From assembly GCA_002399445.1 (NCBI GenBank), contig DHDR01000034.1, positions 31,897-95,896 of the forward strand: a stretch of 64,000 bases of DNA, given 5' to 3'. The notes below the pieces were generated by a model that did no database searches, was not told where the DNA came from, and worked only from the letters and a program-made list of their open reading frames with translations. The stretch is from Ruminococcaceae bacterium UBA4871. Lineage in GTDB: Bacteria > Bacillota > Clostridia > Oscillospirales > Acutalibacteraceae. A program made the translations under genes and the position numbers. Positions 8,625 through 16,039 of the stretch are shown here, piece after piece (position 1 is the stretch's first letter; every line of letters starts with the position of its first letter).

Positions 8625-8897
8625 TTAATCATCATCTTCGTCATCATCATGAAGACGACGTGCCAGTTTTTCCATACAGTGGCGGCAAACATTGTGGCCT
8701 TTGTATGTAATGATTCCATCCATGCTGTTGCAGAAAATACAAGCCGGCTGATACTTGCGAAGAATAATCTCTCCACTTTCTCCGACAAAGATTTCCAATG
8801 GATCTTTTTCTTTGATGTCAAGTGCCTTACGAAGCTCCTTTGGCAGCACGATACGGCCCAGTTCATCGACTTTACGCATGATTCCTGTTGATTTCAT
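8625..8897 (-). CDS. AbrB/SpoVT-type transition-state regulator with zinc-ribbon tail
   Basis: A 90-residue DNA-binding protein. Residues 1-50 are a swapped-hairpin AbrB domain (GIMRKVDELGRIVLPKELR, then FVGESGEIILRKY), the fold of B. subtilis AbrB and SpoVT. Residues 53-75 contain CIFC and CRHC, a CxxC...CxxC zinc-ribbon-like element common in clostridial AbrB proteins, and the chain ends in an acidic HDDDEDDD tail. These proteins usually control transition-phase and sporulation genes. The gene is divergent from spmAB. Its promoter spacer contains one arm of a long inverted repeat whose other arm lies towards spmA, which suggests autoregulation and joint control. ATG follows GGAAGGAC. Confidence 0.92.
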   Translation of the reverse strand: MKSTGIMRKVDELGRIVLPKELRKALDIKEKDPLEIFVGESGEIILRKYQPACIFCNSMDGIITYKGHNVCRHCMEKLARRLHDDDEDDD

Positions 8898-8946
8898 TCT
8901 TAGTGTCCTTCCTGTTTTATTATTAAAAAAATACCCTCACTCCATA

Positions 8947-8975
8947 ATAATAGTATATTCGCCAAATAAAGTCAA
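8947..8975 (-). promoter_or_regulatory. Promoter of the AbrB-type gene
   Basis: Minus strand TTGACT, 17-bp spacer, TATTAT. The spacer holds one arm of the inverted repeat ATATTCGCCAA...TTGGCGAATAT. Confidence 0.65.
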
Positions 8976-9006
8976 TATTTTCAAGCACTTTTTTATTGGC
9001 GAATAT
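8955..9006. repeat. Inverted repeat between the abrB-type gene and spmA, likely operator pair
   Basis: ATATTCGCCAA at 8955-8965 and its exact reverse complement TTGGCGAATAT at 8996-9006, centres 41 bp apart (about four helical turns). One arm is in the abrB-type promoter spacer and the other is upstream of that -35 and 41 bp before the spmA start. The spacing suits a looping or cooperative operator pair. Confidence 0.6.
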
Positions 9007-9047
9007 TTTTACACTTATTTTCATATGGATGCTGAGAGGTGGTGGAA

Positions 9048-9632
9048 ATGCTAAATTGGATTTGGGCGGGAATGATTTTGATTAGTTTTATCTGTGCAGT
9101 CTGCACAGGACGGATGGAGCAGCTCTCGTCCGCTGTGCTGTCCGGCGCCGGCAGTGCCGTGGAACTTTGCATCACGACACTTGGCCTGATGTGTTTCTGG
9201 ACAGGTCTAATGCATGCCGCCGAACGGGGAGGACTCACACAGCTTCTTGCAAAAGCACTTTCTCCCCTTCTGCACAGACTATTTCCAAAGCTGCAGCACA
9301 ACAGTCCGGCGCTTGGTGCCATCTGCATGAACTTAACTGCAAATTTTCTGGGGCTGGGAAACGCGGCAACTCCTCTCGGTCTGGCCGCTATGCAGGAACT
9401 AAAAAAGGAGTCGGATGTACCCGCAGGGACTGCAGACAATGCCATGGTCCTTTTTGTCGTACTGAACACATCCTCCCTGCAGCTGATTCCGACATTCATG
9501 GCAGCGCTGCGCGGAAAGTATGGTGCTGTTCAGCCGTTTGATATTCTGCCAGCCGTATGGATTACTTCCCTGTGTGCATTGCTTGCTGCTGTTACGGCAG
9601 CAAAATTGATGGAAAGGCATTTCTGTGAATAA
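9048..9632 (+). CDS. spmA: Spore maturation protein A
   Basis: A 194-residue membrane protein of the SpmA (nucleoside-recognition/Gate) family, needed with SpmB for spore core dehydration. Membrane segments lie near residues 3-22 and 35-60, then around 85-110, with the family sequence TANFLGLGNAATPLGLAAMQEL. The last part spans the membrane twice more. In-frame GTG codons exist at 9039 and 9042, but ATG at 9048 is best placed behind GAGAGGTGGTGG. The stop overlaps the spmB start by 8 bp, so the two are coupled. The substrate of the pair is not known. Confidence 0.93.
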   Translation: MLNWIWAGMILISFICAVCTGRMEQLSSAVLSGAGSAVELCITTLGLMCFWTGLMHAAERGGLTQLLAKALSPLLHRLFPKLQHNSPALGAICMNLTANFLGLGNAATPLGLAAMQELKKESDVPAGTADNAMVLFVVLNTSSLQLIPTFMAALRGKYGAVQPFDILPAVWITSLCALLAAVTAAKLMERHFCE

Positions 9633-10152
9633 AGTAGGTATCTTTGCCGTACCGGCATTTGCAGCCGCGATCGTCTTATTTTGCTTGATTCGAAAAGTTC
9701 CCGTCTTTGATTCCTTTACCGAGGGTGCCCGCCAAGGAATGAAGGCCTCTTTCACCATTCTCCCAACCTTAGTGGGCTTAATAGTCGGCGTCACCATGCT
9801 GCAGGCATCCGGCGCTTTGGATTTGATGGCAGACGCTCTTGCACCTCTCATGCATGCCATCGGGCTGCCCTCTGCAGTTGCTCCATTAGTATTAATGAAA
9901 CCCGTATCCGGCAGTGGTTCCACCGCTGTTCTCACACAAATTCTGCAGCAAAACGGCGCAGACAGCTTTGTCGGGCGGGTTGCCGCCGTTCTTTCCGGCA
10001 GCACAGAAACTACATTTTATTGTATTGCTGTTTACTATGGCAGTATTAAAGTGCATAAAACGCGGCATACACTTCCTGCAGCGCTTGTGGGCGACATGGC
10101 AGCGTGCCTGATCGCACCGCTCGCAGTACGCTTTGTATTTAAACAATACTAA
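9625..10152 (+). CDS. spmB: Spore maturation protein B
   Basis: A 175-residue membrane protein, the SpmB partner of SpmA. The family core MKPVSGSGSTAVLTQIL and LSGSTETTFYCIAVYYGS is intact, with four to five membrane segments in all. The start is GTG, overlapping the end of spmA by 8 bp. The pair belongs to the mother-cell sporulation programme in Bacillus and clostridia. Its presence, with bofA further on, supports a spore-forming host. A hairpin with a T-run at 10173-10209 follows. Confidence 0.94.
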   Translation: MNKVGIFAVPAFAAAIVLFCLIRKVPVFDSFTEGARQGMKASFTILPTLVGLIVGVTMLQASGALDLMADALAPLMHAIGLPSAVAPLVLMKPVSGSGSTAVLTQILQQNGADSFVGRVAAVLSGSTETTFYCIAVYYGSIKVHKTRHTLPAALVGDMAACLIAPLAVRFVFKQY

Positions 10153-10172
10153 ATGAAGAATATGAATACTCA

Positions 10173-10209
10173 AACGGCAGCACGCTTTTGGCGGACGCTG
10201 TCGTTTTTT
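10173..10209 (+). terminator. Terminator after spmAB
   Basis: AACGGCAGC pairs with GCTGTCGTT (one mismatch), followed by six T. Confidence 0.7.
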
Positions 10210-10250
10210 AGGCTCAGCCGCCTTTTATTTGTTTCGGCCGTTTTAGACTT

Positions 10251-11087
10251 TTACTGCGCACTCCCCGCTTCTTCCCGCAGCAGGGCAATTTCCCGTGCAT
10301 GTCCGGCGGTATCCAGCGGAGTTTCCAACACAAACGGTAATTGGCATAGTACCGGATGCTTGATAATGCGCAGTAATGCCTGTATACCAATGTATCCTCC
10401 TCCAATAACCTCATGACGGTCTTTATGACTTCCTACAGGGTTTTTGCTGTCGTTCAGATGAACGGCTCTCAGACGTTGCAAGCCAATAATGCGGTCAAAT
10501 TGTTCCAGTACAGCGTCTAGGCCATGAACAATATCATATCCTGCATCAAAAACATGACAGGTGTCCAGACAAACACCTATTTTTTCAGAAAGTTCAACAC
10601 CATCTAAAATGGCACGAAGCTCCTCAAAGTTACGTCCGACTTCCGTGCCCTTTCCCGCCATCGTTTCCAGCAGAACCGTTGTGCGCTGTTCCTGCCAAAG
10701 CACTTGATTGAGAACCTCAGTAATTTTCCGGATGCCTATTTGCACCCCCTGCCCCACATGACTGCCCGGATGAAAATTATAATAATTTCCCGGTAAATAT
10801 TCCATACGCGCAAGATCATCCCGCATCGTTTGCAGCGCAAACGCCTGTATCTCCGGTTTGGCCGCACATGGATTCAAGGTATAAGGCGCATGGGCAATGA
10901 TGGGGGCAAAGTGATGTTCCGCCAAAAAATCCCGCAGTGCTTCCGCATCGGCAATATTCAACCGTCTGGCTTTGCCTCCTCGAGGGTTTCGTGTAAAGAA
11001 TTGAAAAGTATCCGCATTGATTGACAGGGCTTCTTTTCCCATATGCAGAAAACCAGCCGACGCGGAAAGATGAGAACCAATATGCAT
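10251..11087 (-). CDS. nfo: Deoxyribonuclease IV (apurinic/apyrimidinic endonuclease)
   Basis: A 278-residue TIM-barrel AP endonuclease that cuts DNA 5' of abasic sites in base-excision repair. It starts [13 protein letters not shown]. The trinuclear zinc site can be followed through [58 protein letters not shown] and LETPLDT, all intact. I chose the ATG at 11087 because AAAGGATTTTAAA precedes it; an in-frame ATG 18 bp further upstream has a poorer site. It is monocistronic and convergent with spmAB. Nfo is common in spore formers, where it helps repair spore DNA. Confidence 0.96.
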   Translation of the reverse strand: MHIGSHLSASAGFLHMGKEALSINADTFQFFTRNPRGGKARRLNIADAEALRDFLAEHHFAPIIAHAPYTLNPCAAKPEIQAFALQTMRDDLARMEYLPGNYYNFHPGSHVGQGVQIGIRKITEVLNQVLWQEQRTTVLLETMAGKGTEVGRNFEELRAILDGVELSEKIGVCLDTCHVFDAGYDIVHGLDAVLEQFDRIIGLQRLRAVHLNDSKNPVGSHKDRHEVIGGGYIGIQALLRIIKHPVLCQLPFVLETPLDTAGHAREIALLREEAGSAQ

Positions 11088-11116
11088 TTTAAAATCCTTT
11101 CTCAATTTACAAAGTA

Positions 11117-11145
11117 TTGCGGTATAGTATGAAAAGCGTTAGAAT
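11117..11145 (+). promoter_or_regulatory. Predicted ttcA promoter
   Basis: TTGCGG, 17-bp spacer, TAGAAT. It fits a SigA promoter moderately well. A Fur-box-like sequence lies downstream at 11187-11205. Confidence 0.45.
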
Positions 11146-11186
11146 AGAAGGGCAGCAGATAAAAGTATCTGATGGAAGATAAAATT

Positions 11187-11205
11187 GATAACCATTCTCA
11201 TTATA
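11187..11205. promoter_or_regulatory. Fur-box-like sequence before ttcA
   Basis: GATAACCATTCTCATTATA matches the 19-bp Fur consensus (GATAATGATAATCATTATC) at 14 positions by my count. It lies between the predicted promoter and the ribosome binding site, where a repressor could block transcription. Confidence 0.35.
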
Positions 11206-11226
11206 TAACCTGCAAAGGAAATTGCA

Positions 11227-12051
11227 ATGGAAACTTATGAAAAAGTTGAGCGCAGCCTCATAAAAAAATACCGGAAACCTATCTGGAACCGCTTGATTGG
11301 TGGGATTAAAGATTACGAGCTGATTCAGCCCGGTGACAAAATTGCCGTATGTATTTCAGGCGGAAAGGACAGCACACTGCTGGCCTGCTGTATGCAGCAC
11401 TTACATAAATACACAGAAGTCCCCTTTTCCCTGGAGTTTTTAGCAATGGACCCCGGCTACCGTCCGGAAAATCGTGCTCTGCTGCTTTCAAATTGTACGT
11501 TGCTGCACATTCCTGTGCATATCTTTGATACGGACATTTTTAATTTTGTGGCGCAGAAAAAGAAATCGCCCTGTTATTTATGTGCCCGTATGCGGCGCGG
11601 TTATCTCTACCGCCATGCACAGGAACTTGGGTGCAACAAAATTGCACTCGGCCATCATTTTAACGATGTAATTGAAACCATCCTGATGAGCATGCTTTAC
11701 GGCGCCGAAATGCGCACCATGATGCCCAAACTGCACAGCAAAAATTTTCCCGGCATGGAACTCATCCGCCCGCTGTATCTTGTACATGAGCGGGATATTC
11801 TGGCGTGGAAACACTACAACGGGCTGGAGTTTTTGCAATGTGCCTGCCGTTTTACTGAAAAGGGTACTTACGATACCCCAAATGCAGGCAAGCGTGCAAA
11901 AGTCAAAGCACTGATTGCTTCACTGTGTGCAGAGAATCCACAGGTGGACCAAAATATTTTCCGCAGTGCTCAAAATGTAAACCTTGAAACCCTTATCAGT
12001 TGGCGGTGTCAAAAAGAGCGCCATAATTTTTTGGAAAATTATGATAAATGA
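11227..12051 (+). CDS. ttcA: TtcA-like tRNA 2-thiolation PP-loop ATPase
   Basis: A 274-residue PP-loop protein of the TtcA/TtuA class, which adenylates and thiolates a tRNA base (2-thiocytidine 32 in TtcA). The P-loop motif is CISGGKDSTLL. SPCYLCARMRRGYLY holds the CxxC that with a later Cys (FLQCACRF) binds an Fe-S cluster in this family, and GHHFNDVIETILMSMLYGAE is the typical helix. About 15 C-terminal residues lack an obvious motif. ATG follows AAAGGAAATTGCA. The protein is clearly a different family member from TilS at 43954-45357. The base modified cannot be read from sequence alone. Confidence 0.88.
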   Translation: METYEKVERSLIKKYRKPIWNRLIGGIKDYELIQPGDKIAVCISGGKDSTLLACCMQHLHKYTEVPFSLEFLAMDPGYRPENRALLLSNCTLLHIPVHIFDTDIFNFVAQKKKSPCYLCARMRRGYLYRHAQELGCNKIALGHHFNDVIETILMSMLYGAEMRTMMPKLHSKNFPGMELIRPLYLVHERDILAWKHYNGLEFLQCACRFTEKGTYDTPNAGKRAKVKALIASLCAENPQVDQNIFRSAQNVNLETLISWRCQKERHNFLENYDK

Positions 12052-12066
12052 CAGAATACGCCGAAA

Positions 12067-12091
12067 CACTTGCATTTTACAAATGCAAGTG
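12067..12091. promoter_or_regulatory. Perfect dyad over the folT promoter
   Basis: CACTTGCATTT and AAATGCAAGTG, exact 11-bp arms with a 3-bp centre, covering the -35 and spacer of the folT promoter. It could be a repressor operator, or a hairpin ending the ttcA transcript, although no T-run follows. Confidence 0.55.
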
Positions 12092-12098
12092 GTATAAT
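12070..12098 (+). promoter_or_regulatory. folT promoter
   Basis: TTGCAT, 17-bp spacer, TATAAT. Transcription would start about 12 bp before the riboswitch. Confidence 0.75.
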
Positions 12099-12116
12099 GC
12101 AATTATAAATTGAATC

Positions 12117-12237
12117 GTAGCCAGCAGAGTAGAAAATCATGCGTCAAGTGCCTGCCGAACGGGGAGTTGTCGGCAAGACGAAAAACGGGAGTTCGTATCC
12201 GTTTGCGGTGTGGTTTTCGCATCCCGCTGCTGCATAC
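12117..12237 (+). ncRNA. Tetrahydrofolate (THF) riboswitch
   Basis: A leader RNA with the layout of the THF riboswitch. The closing helix pairs AGCAG (12123-12127) with CTGCT (12227-12231), extended by GC/GC and GTA/TAC with single bulges. After the 5' strand comes the conserved AGAGTAG, then GCGTCAAGTGCC. A hairpin CTGCCGA/TCGGCAAG follows, then an internal hairpin arm and the 3' conserved GCGGTGTGG...GCATCC. It stands directly before a folT-type ECF transporter gene, the classic target. The ACCTCC just after the aptamer is complementary to the GGAGGT ribosome binding site at 12307-12312, so control is probably translational. Confidence 0.9.
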
Positions 12238-12318
12238 CTCCAATAAGATATGCAGCACTTGATGGGCACAGTTCTGTGTCATCCTGCGTATGCTACATAT
12301 CTGACAGGAGGTTTTATT

Positions 12319-12894
12319 TTGCAAAAATTTCTCACACTGTTCCATGATTCTGCTGCAGAGCTAAAATGCTTACCGTCGATGGTAATTGCATCTATGCTCA
12401 TGGCAGTCGGTCTAGTCCTAGGAAGCATAACGATTAAAGTAACTCCTTTTCTGCATATTGGTGTTTCTTTTTTAGCCAATGCAATCACCGGATTATTGTT
12501 TGGACCAGTCGTGGCAATGCTGACAGCCGGGCTGGGAGATATTATCGGTTATTTTTTGTCATCCGGCGGGGACGCTTTTTTCTTCCCTTTCACTTTAACG
12601 GCTATGCTGAGCGGATGCCTGTACGGCATATTTTTGTATCACAGCAACGCCAAACTCCCGCGCGTGATTGCTGCGAAAGCATCCGTTACCTTTATTTCCA
12701 ACATCCTGCTGAATACAATTTGGTGTTCCATACTATACGGAAAAGGATTCATGGCAATTTTCCCAGTTCGTCTTACAAAGAATCTGACTTTGCTGCCGTT
12801 TGAAATTGCCATGCTCTTTGTGATTGGAAAAGCCATTCAAAAAATTTATGACGTTTCCCAACAGCACTTTGGTGCGCAAGGGGCCTTGCATTAA
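12319..12894 (+). CDS. folT: Folate-type ECF transporter substrate-binding component
   Basis: A 191-residue S component of an energy-coupling factor transporter, with about six membrane helices, which captures the vitamin for the shared EcfT-EcfA/A' motor (not in this window). HIGVSFLANAITGLLFGP and LTAGLGDIIGYFL are typical of the FolT branch, and a THF riboswitch stands upstream. The frame is open further upstream to an ATG at 12250, but that codon lies in the riboswitch's expression platform. TTG at 12319, 7 bp after AGGAGG, is the better start. If the THF switch works, uptake falls when reduced folate is plentiful. Confidence 0.9.
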   Translation: MQKFLTLFHDSAAELKCLPSMVIASMLMAVGLVLGSITIKVTPFLHIGVSFLANAITGLLFGPVVAMLTAGLGDIIGYFLSSGGDAFFFPFTLTAMLSGCLYGIFLYHSNAKLPRVIAAKASVTFISNILLNTIWCSILYGKGFMAIFPVRLTKNLTLLPFEIAMLFVIGKAIQKIYDVSQQHFGAQGALH

Positions 12895-12970
12895 CTAGCC
12901 CCTGCAATCAGGTTTCCCGCCGTATAGTGCCTTGGTGGCGTTCTGGAAATCCGTAGAAAAACAACATATA

Positions 12971-13021
12971 AAAAAGGTCTATGTCTCAGAAAGAAAGTCT
13001 CTGGAGCATAGATCCCTTTTT
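12971..13021. terminator. Bidirectional terminator between folT and the second ECF gene
   Basis: AAAAAGGTCTATG pairs with CATAGATCCCTTTTT around an inner CTCAGA/TCTGGAG helix, with T-runs on both strands. It serves two convergent ECF genes. Confidence 0.85.
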
Positions 13022-13060
13022 ATTCTATATTGATGAATTGAAAATTTTTATGATAAATCG

Positions 13061-13663
13061 TCAGTTGCCGTTGATGCAGATGAGTTTGCGCTGCGCCTTA
13101 AACAAAGCTGTGCAGACAGGAATGGCAATTAAAACACCAGCCACCATTTCCACTAAACCGTTTATCGTAATAATAGAACCAATTAAGAAAGAAATTGCGC
13201 TGCCATGTGTCAATTGTGCAATCTGATTATGATAAACGACAACGAGCATCGAAAGGGTCAGAACCGTACTGCATAGTTTACCGATTGCAGCAGCAAGACC
13301 AATGCTTGCCGCTGTTTTGGCCCTGCCTCGAATGATTTTGCTGAATCCTGCAAATAAGAGTCCTGTGATAAGTCCAAGAGCCATACGGGATGGGATTGCC
13401 ACCAATGGATTCTGAAAAAAGACATCCATTGCTCCACCCGGCATGACATAGGCAATAATCATACTGAGTACACCCATGACACCGCCGAGAACCAGTCCCC
13501 CCTGCCAGCCAAGCAGGATTGCACCGATAATGACAGGAAGATGGACCAAAGTAATTGAAACAATCCCCGTCCTGATGTAACCAATCGGCGTTAGGCTCAT
13601 TAAGATGATAAGTGCGCTAAACAAACCCAGTAACGCCATTTGAAATGTTTTCTGCCTTTTCAT
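13061..13663 (-). CDS. ECF transporter S component, substrate not certain
   Basis: A 200-residue integral membrane protein of the ECF S-component superfamily (PF12822-like). It has five to six helices and the characteristic TLVHLPVIIGAILLGWQGGLVLGGVMGVLS. Members of this branch carry pantothenate or other vitamins; the substrate cannot be told here. It is convergent with folT and shares no sequence with it beyond the fold. The 5' leader is about 130 nt and includes a GCTGC/GCAGC hairpin just upstream of the AAGGAGG site, so regulation by RNA structure is possible, but I recognise no known riboswitch. Confidence 0.8.
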   Translation of the reverse strand: MKRQKTFQMALLGLFSALIILMSLTPIGYIRTGIVSITLVHLPVIIGAILLGWQGGLVLGGVMGVLSMIIAYVMPGGAMDVFFQNPLVAIPSRMALGLITGLLFAGFSKIIRGRAKTAASIGLAAAIGKLCSTVLTLSMLVVVYHNQIAQLTHGSAISFLIGSIITINGLVEMVAGVLIAIPVCTALFKAQRKLICINGN

Positions 13664-13799
13664 AAAAATGACCTCCTTGCTGCCGCTCCTATATAAGGAT
13701 GCAGCGCAAATTTATAATATTGACATAGGAATAGTTTCCCATTTGTCCAAAGAAAAAGCAACAAAAAGCTGTTGGTTTCAGCAGACTGATTGTTGTCTT

Positions 13800-13827
13800 A
13801 TTATAGCATATTTGAATAAAAAAGCAA
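13800..13827 (-). promoter_or_regulatory. Promoter of the second ECF S gene
   Basis: Minus strand TTGCTT, 16-bp spacer, TATAAT. It implies a leader of roughly 130 nt before the ATG at 13663. Confidence 0.6.
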
Positions 13828-13846
13828 GAATTTAATTTTATTTTTG

Positions 13847-14608
13847 TTATATCCTGACAGGGATTCCTTTGGAACTCAGATATTCTTTTAGCTGTGGGAT
13901 TGTAATCTCGCCAAAATGGAACAGAGACGCCGCTAAAACCGCATCCGCTTTTCCTTTTGTAAAGGCATCATAAAAATGCTCCAGTTTACCTGCACCGCCG
14001 GAAGCAATCACAGGCACGCTGACCGTTTCACTGACGGCTGCAGTAAGGGCAAGGTCATAGCCCTGCTTTTTCCCATCTTCATCCATGCTGGTAAGCAGAA
14101 TCTCACCTGCGCCAAGTGAAACGGCTTTCTGCGCCCATTCAACAGCATCCAAACCAGTATCAATCCGACCGCCATGAATATAAACCGTCCAGCCGCCATT
14201 GGAGCGGCGTTTGGCATCGATGGCACAGACGACACACTGACTCCCAAATTTCTCCGCTGCCTCGGTCAGCAATTCCGGATGCTGTACGGCGGCACTGTTT
14301 ACCGAAACCTTATCGGCACCGGCACGGAGCAGGACCTGAAAATCTTCTACTGTGCGGATACCGCCGCCAACCGTAAAGGGAATAAAAATCTGCTGTGCCA
14401 CACTGCTGACATAATGAAGTTGTGTACCACGTGCCTGCGCAGAGGCGGTTATGTCCAGCAAAACCAACTCATCCGCCCCCTGCCGGTCATATTCAGCAGC
14501 ACAGGCTACCGGGTCGCCGGCATCACGCAGGTGGACAAAGGAGGTTCCTTTTACCACACGGCCATTGTTGACATCCAAGCAGGGAATAATTCGCTTCGCA
14601 TACATCAT
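13847..14608 (-). CDS. hisF: Imidazole glycerol phosphate synthase, cyclase subunit
   Basis: A 253-residue (beta/alpha)8 barrel that closes the imidazole ring from PRFAR and ammonia in histidine synthesis. It starts [18 protein letters not shown] with the catalytic Asp in CLDV, and has the second Asp in CAIDAKR plus phosphate-binding VGGGIRT and ASGGAG. Length and motifs are canonical. It follows hisH directly: the hisH stop TGA abuts ATGATG, and either ATG could be the start. GGGGGACTGA acts as ribosome binding site. Only hisH and hisF of the his pathway are here. Confidence 0.96.
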   Translation of the reverse strand: MMYAKRIIPCLDVNNGRVVKGTSFVHLRDAGDPVACAAEYDRQGADELVLLDITASAQARGTQLHYVSSVAQQIFIPFTVGGGIRTVEDFQVLLRAGADKVSVNSAAVQHPELLTEAAEKFGSQCVVCAIDAKRRSNGGWTVYIHGGRIDTGLDAVEWAQKAVSLGAGEILLTSMDEDGKKQGYDLALTAAVSETVSVPVIASGGAGKLEHFYDAFTKGKADAVLAASLFHFGEITIPQLKEYLSSKGIPVRI

Positions 14609-15226
14609 TCAGTCCCCCTTTACCAAAGCGGTAAAATTGCGCAGAATCTGCAAGCCGACTTTTCCGCTTTTCTCCGGATGAAACTGCATGGCATATAAAT
14701 TCTGGCGGTGGATGGCAGCGTCAATCTGCACACCATACTGTGTCGTTGCCGCAACTTCTTCCCGACATTCCGCTTTTAAATAATAGGAATGTACAAAATA
14801 AACATAAGGGTTTTCCGGCAGGCCCGCAAAGATGCTGGATGGATCGGTGATATGCAGACTGTTCCAGCCGATATGTGGAATTTTCAGGCCTTTGCCTTCC
14901 GGTATGCGATGAATCCTGCCACGGAGAATGCCAAGGCCCGGGACACCCGGTGCCTCTTCGCTGCCTTCAAACAGCAGCTGAAGCCCAAGACAAATCCCAA
15001 GAAACGGCTTACCGGACGCAACCAATTCACAAACTGTGTCTGTCAATCCGGTTTTTTTGAGATTTTCCATAGCATCGCCAAATGCCCCCACACCCGGCAG
15101 CACAACAGCATCCGCTGACCGCAGAACAGCTGGGTCTGCTGTTACTTTTACCGCACTGCCAATGTACTGAAAAGCTTTCAATACACTCTGCAGATTCCCT
15201 GCACCATAGTCAATTACTGCAATCAT
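14609..15226 (-). CDS. hisH: Imidazole glycerol phosphate synthase, glutamine amidotransferase subunit
   Basis: A 205-residue class I glutaminase that feeds ammonia to HisF. The nucleophile Cys is in FLGICLGLQLLFEGSEE, and the His/Glu pair is in MQFHPEKSG. LPGVGAFGDAMENL and PHIGWNSL are family marks. ATG follows AGGAGGGTGCTGCG. It is the first gene of a two-gene hisH-hisF operon with its own promoter (15271-15299), separated from any other his gene within the window. Confidence 0.96.
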   Translation of the reverse strand: MIAVIDYGAGNLQSVLKAFQYIGSAVKVTADPAVLRSADAVVLPGVGAFGDAMENLKKTGLTDTVCELVASGKPFLGICLGLQLLFEGSEEAPGVPGLGILRGRIHRIPEGKGLKIPHIGWNSLHITDPSSIFAGLPENPYVYFVHSYYLKAECREEVAATTQYGVQIDAAIHRQNLYAMQFHPEKSGKVGLQILRNFTALVKGD

Positions 15227-15270
15227 CGCAGCACCCTCCTGCCCGATTTATCCATTACAAATCTGCCAAC

Positions 15271-15299
15271 AGTTTATCATATTCCATCATTAAAGTCAA
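15271..15299 (-). promoter_or_regulatory. hisHF promoter
   Basis: Minus strand TTGACT, 17-bp spacer, TAAACT, 45 bp before the hisH start. Confidence 0.55.
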
Positions 15300-15368
15300 T
15301 TTGATTTTATTGTGAAATAAATAAAAGGAGGAGGCAGAACATAGGTATAGAAAACAGATAAAAACAGT

Positions 15369-15397
15369 TTGACAGAATAGCGACCATACGTTATGAT
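15369..15397 (+). promoter_or_regulatory. mntP promoter
   Basis: TTGACA, 17-bp spacer, TATGAT. The 5' leader is only about 35 nt, so there is no room for a yybP-ykoY manganese riboswitch. Confidence 0.7.
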
Positions 15398-15438
15398 AAA
15401 AAGCATATTAAACTGGAGTTGAATCGGAGAAATCAGAT

Positions 15439-16023
15439 ATGGATTATAGTTCACTGATTGGAATCGCTGTTGGGTTAAGTATGGACGCCTTTGCTGTAAG
15501 TATAACAAATGGTGCCGTCACACGAAATGCAAAGCCTGCTTTTGCCATAAAACTGGCGGCAACCTTCGGCATTTTTCAAGCAGTTATGCCGATTATCGGC
15601 TGGCTGGTTGGCAAAGCAGGGGAAAATATGATCAATGCTGTCGACCATTGGATTGCGCTCATTTTACTGTCTTTCATTGGCATTCAAATGCTGCGTGAGG
15701 CACATAGCTGTCAACAGGGCAGTGTGGACTGTCTGCAGGATGATATTCCGTTAAAGACTCTTTTGTCCCTTGCTGTGGCAACTAGTATTGATGCTCTGGC
15801 AACCGGAATTCTTCTGCCCAGTGCAGTAGGGGCCTCTGCCCCGCATTTAATGGTACTCTCTGTATGTATCATTGGCATCATTACTTTTTGCTTCTGCTAT
15901 ATTGGCGTTTATATTGGTAAAAAATTTGGCAGCCTTTTCAGCTCAAAAGCAGAGATAATCGGTGGACTCGTCCTGATTGCAATGGGCATTAAAATTTTTG
16001 TGGAACACATGTGGTTCTCTTAA
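15439..16023 (+). CDS. mntP: Putative manganese efflux pump MntP
   Basis: A 194-residue, six-helix membrane protein of the MntP (DUF204) family, which exports Mn2+. The internal repeat is visible: GLSMDAFAVSI in helix 1 and ATSIDALATGI in helix 4, with the paired Asp residues that the family needs. Length matches E. coli MntP. ATG follows GGAGAAATCAGAT. It converges with the WYL regulator (17 bp between stops). In many bacteria mntP has a Mn riboswitch; here the leader is too short for one. Confidence 0.9.
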   Translation: MDYSSLIGIAVGLSMDAFAVSITNGAVTRNAKPAFAIKLAATFGIFQAVMPIIGWLVGKAGENMINAVDHWIALILLSFIGIQMLREAHSCQQGSVDCLQDDIPLKTLLSLAVATSIDALATGILLPSAVGASAPHLMVLSVCIIGIITFCFCYIGVYIGKKFGSLFSSKAEIIGGLVLIAMGIKIFVEHMWFS

Positions 16024-16039
16024 AACGATTTTTTGCTGC

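Noticed and set aside
15300..15438. Manganese (yybP-ykoY) riboswitch before mntP
   Set aside because: The promoter leaves a leader of only about 35 nt and none of the conserved motifs are present.
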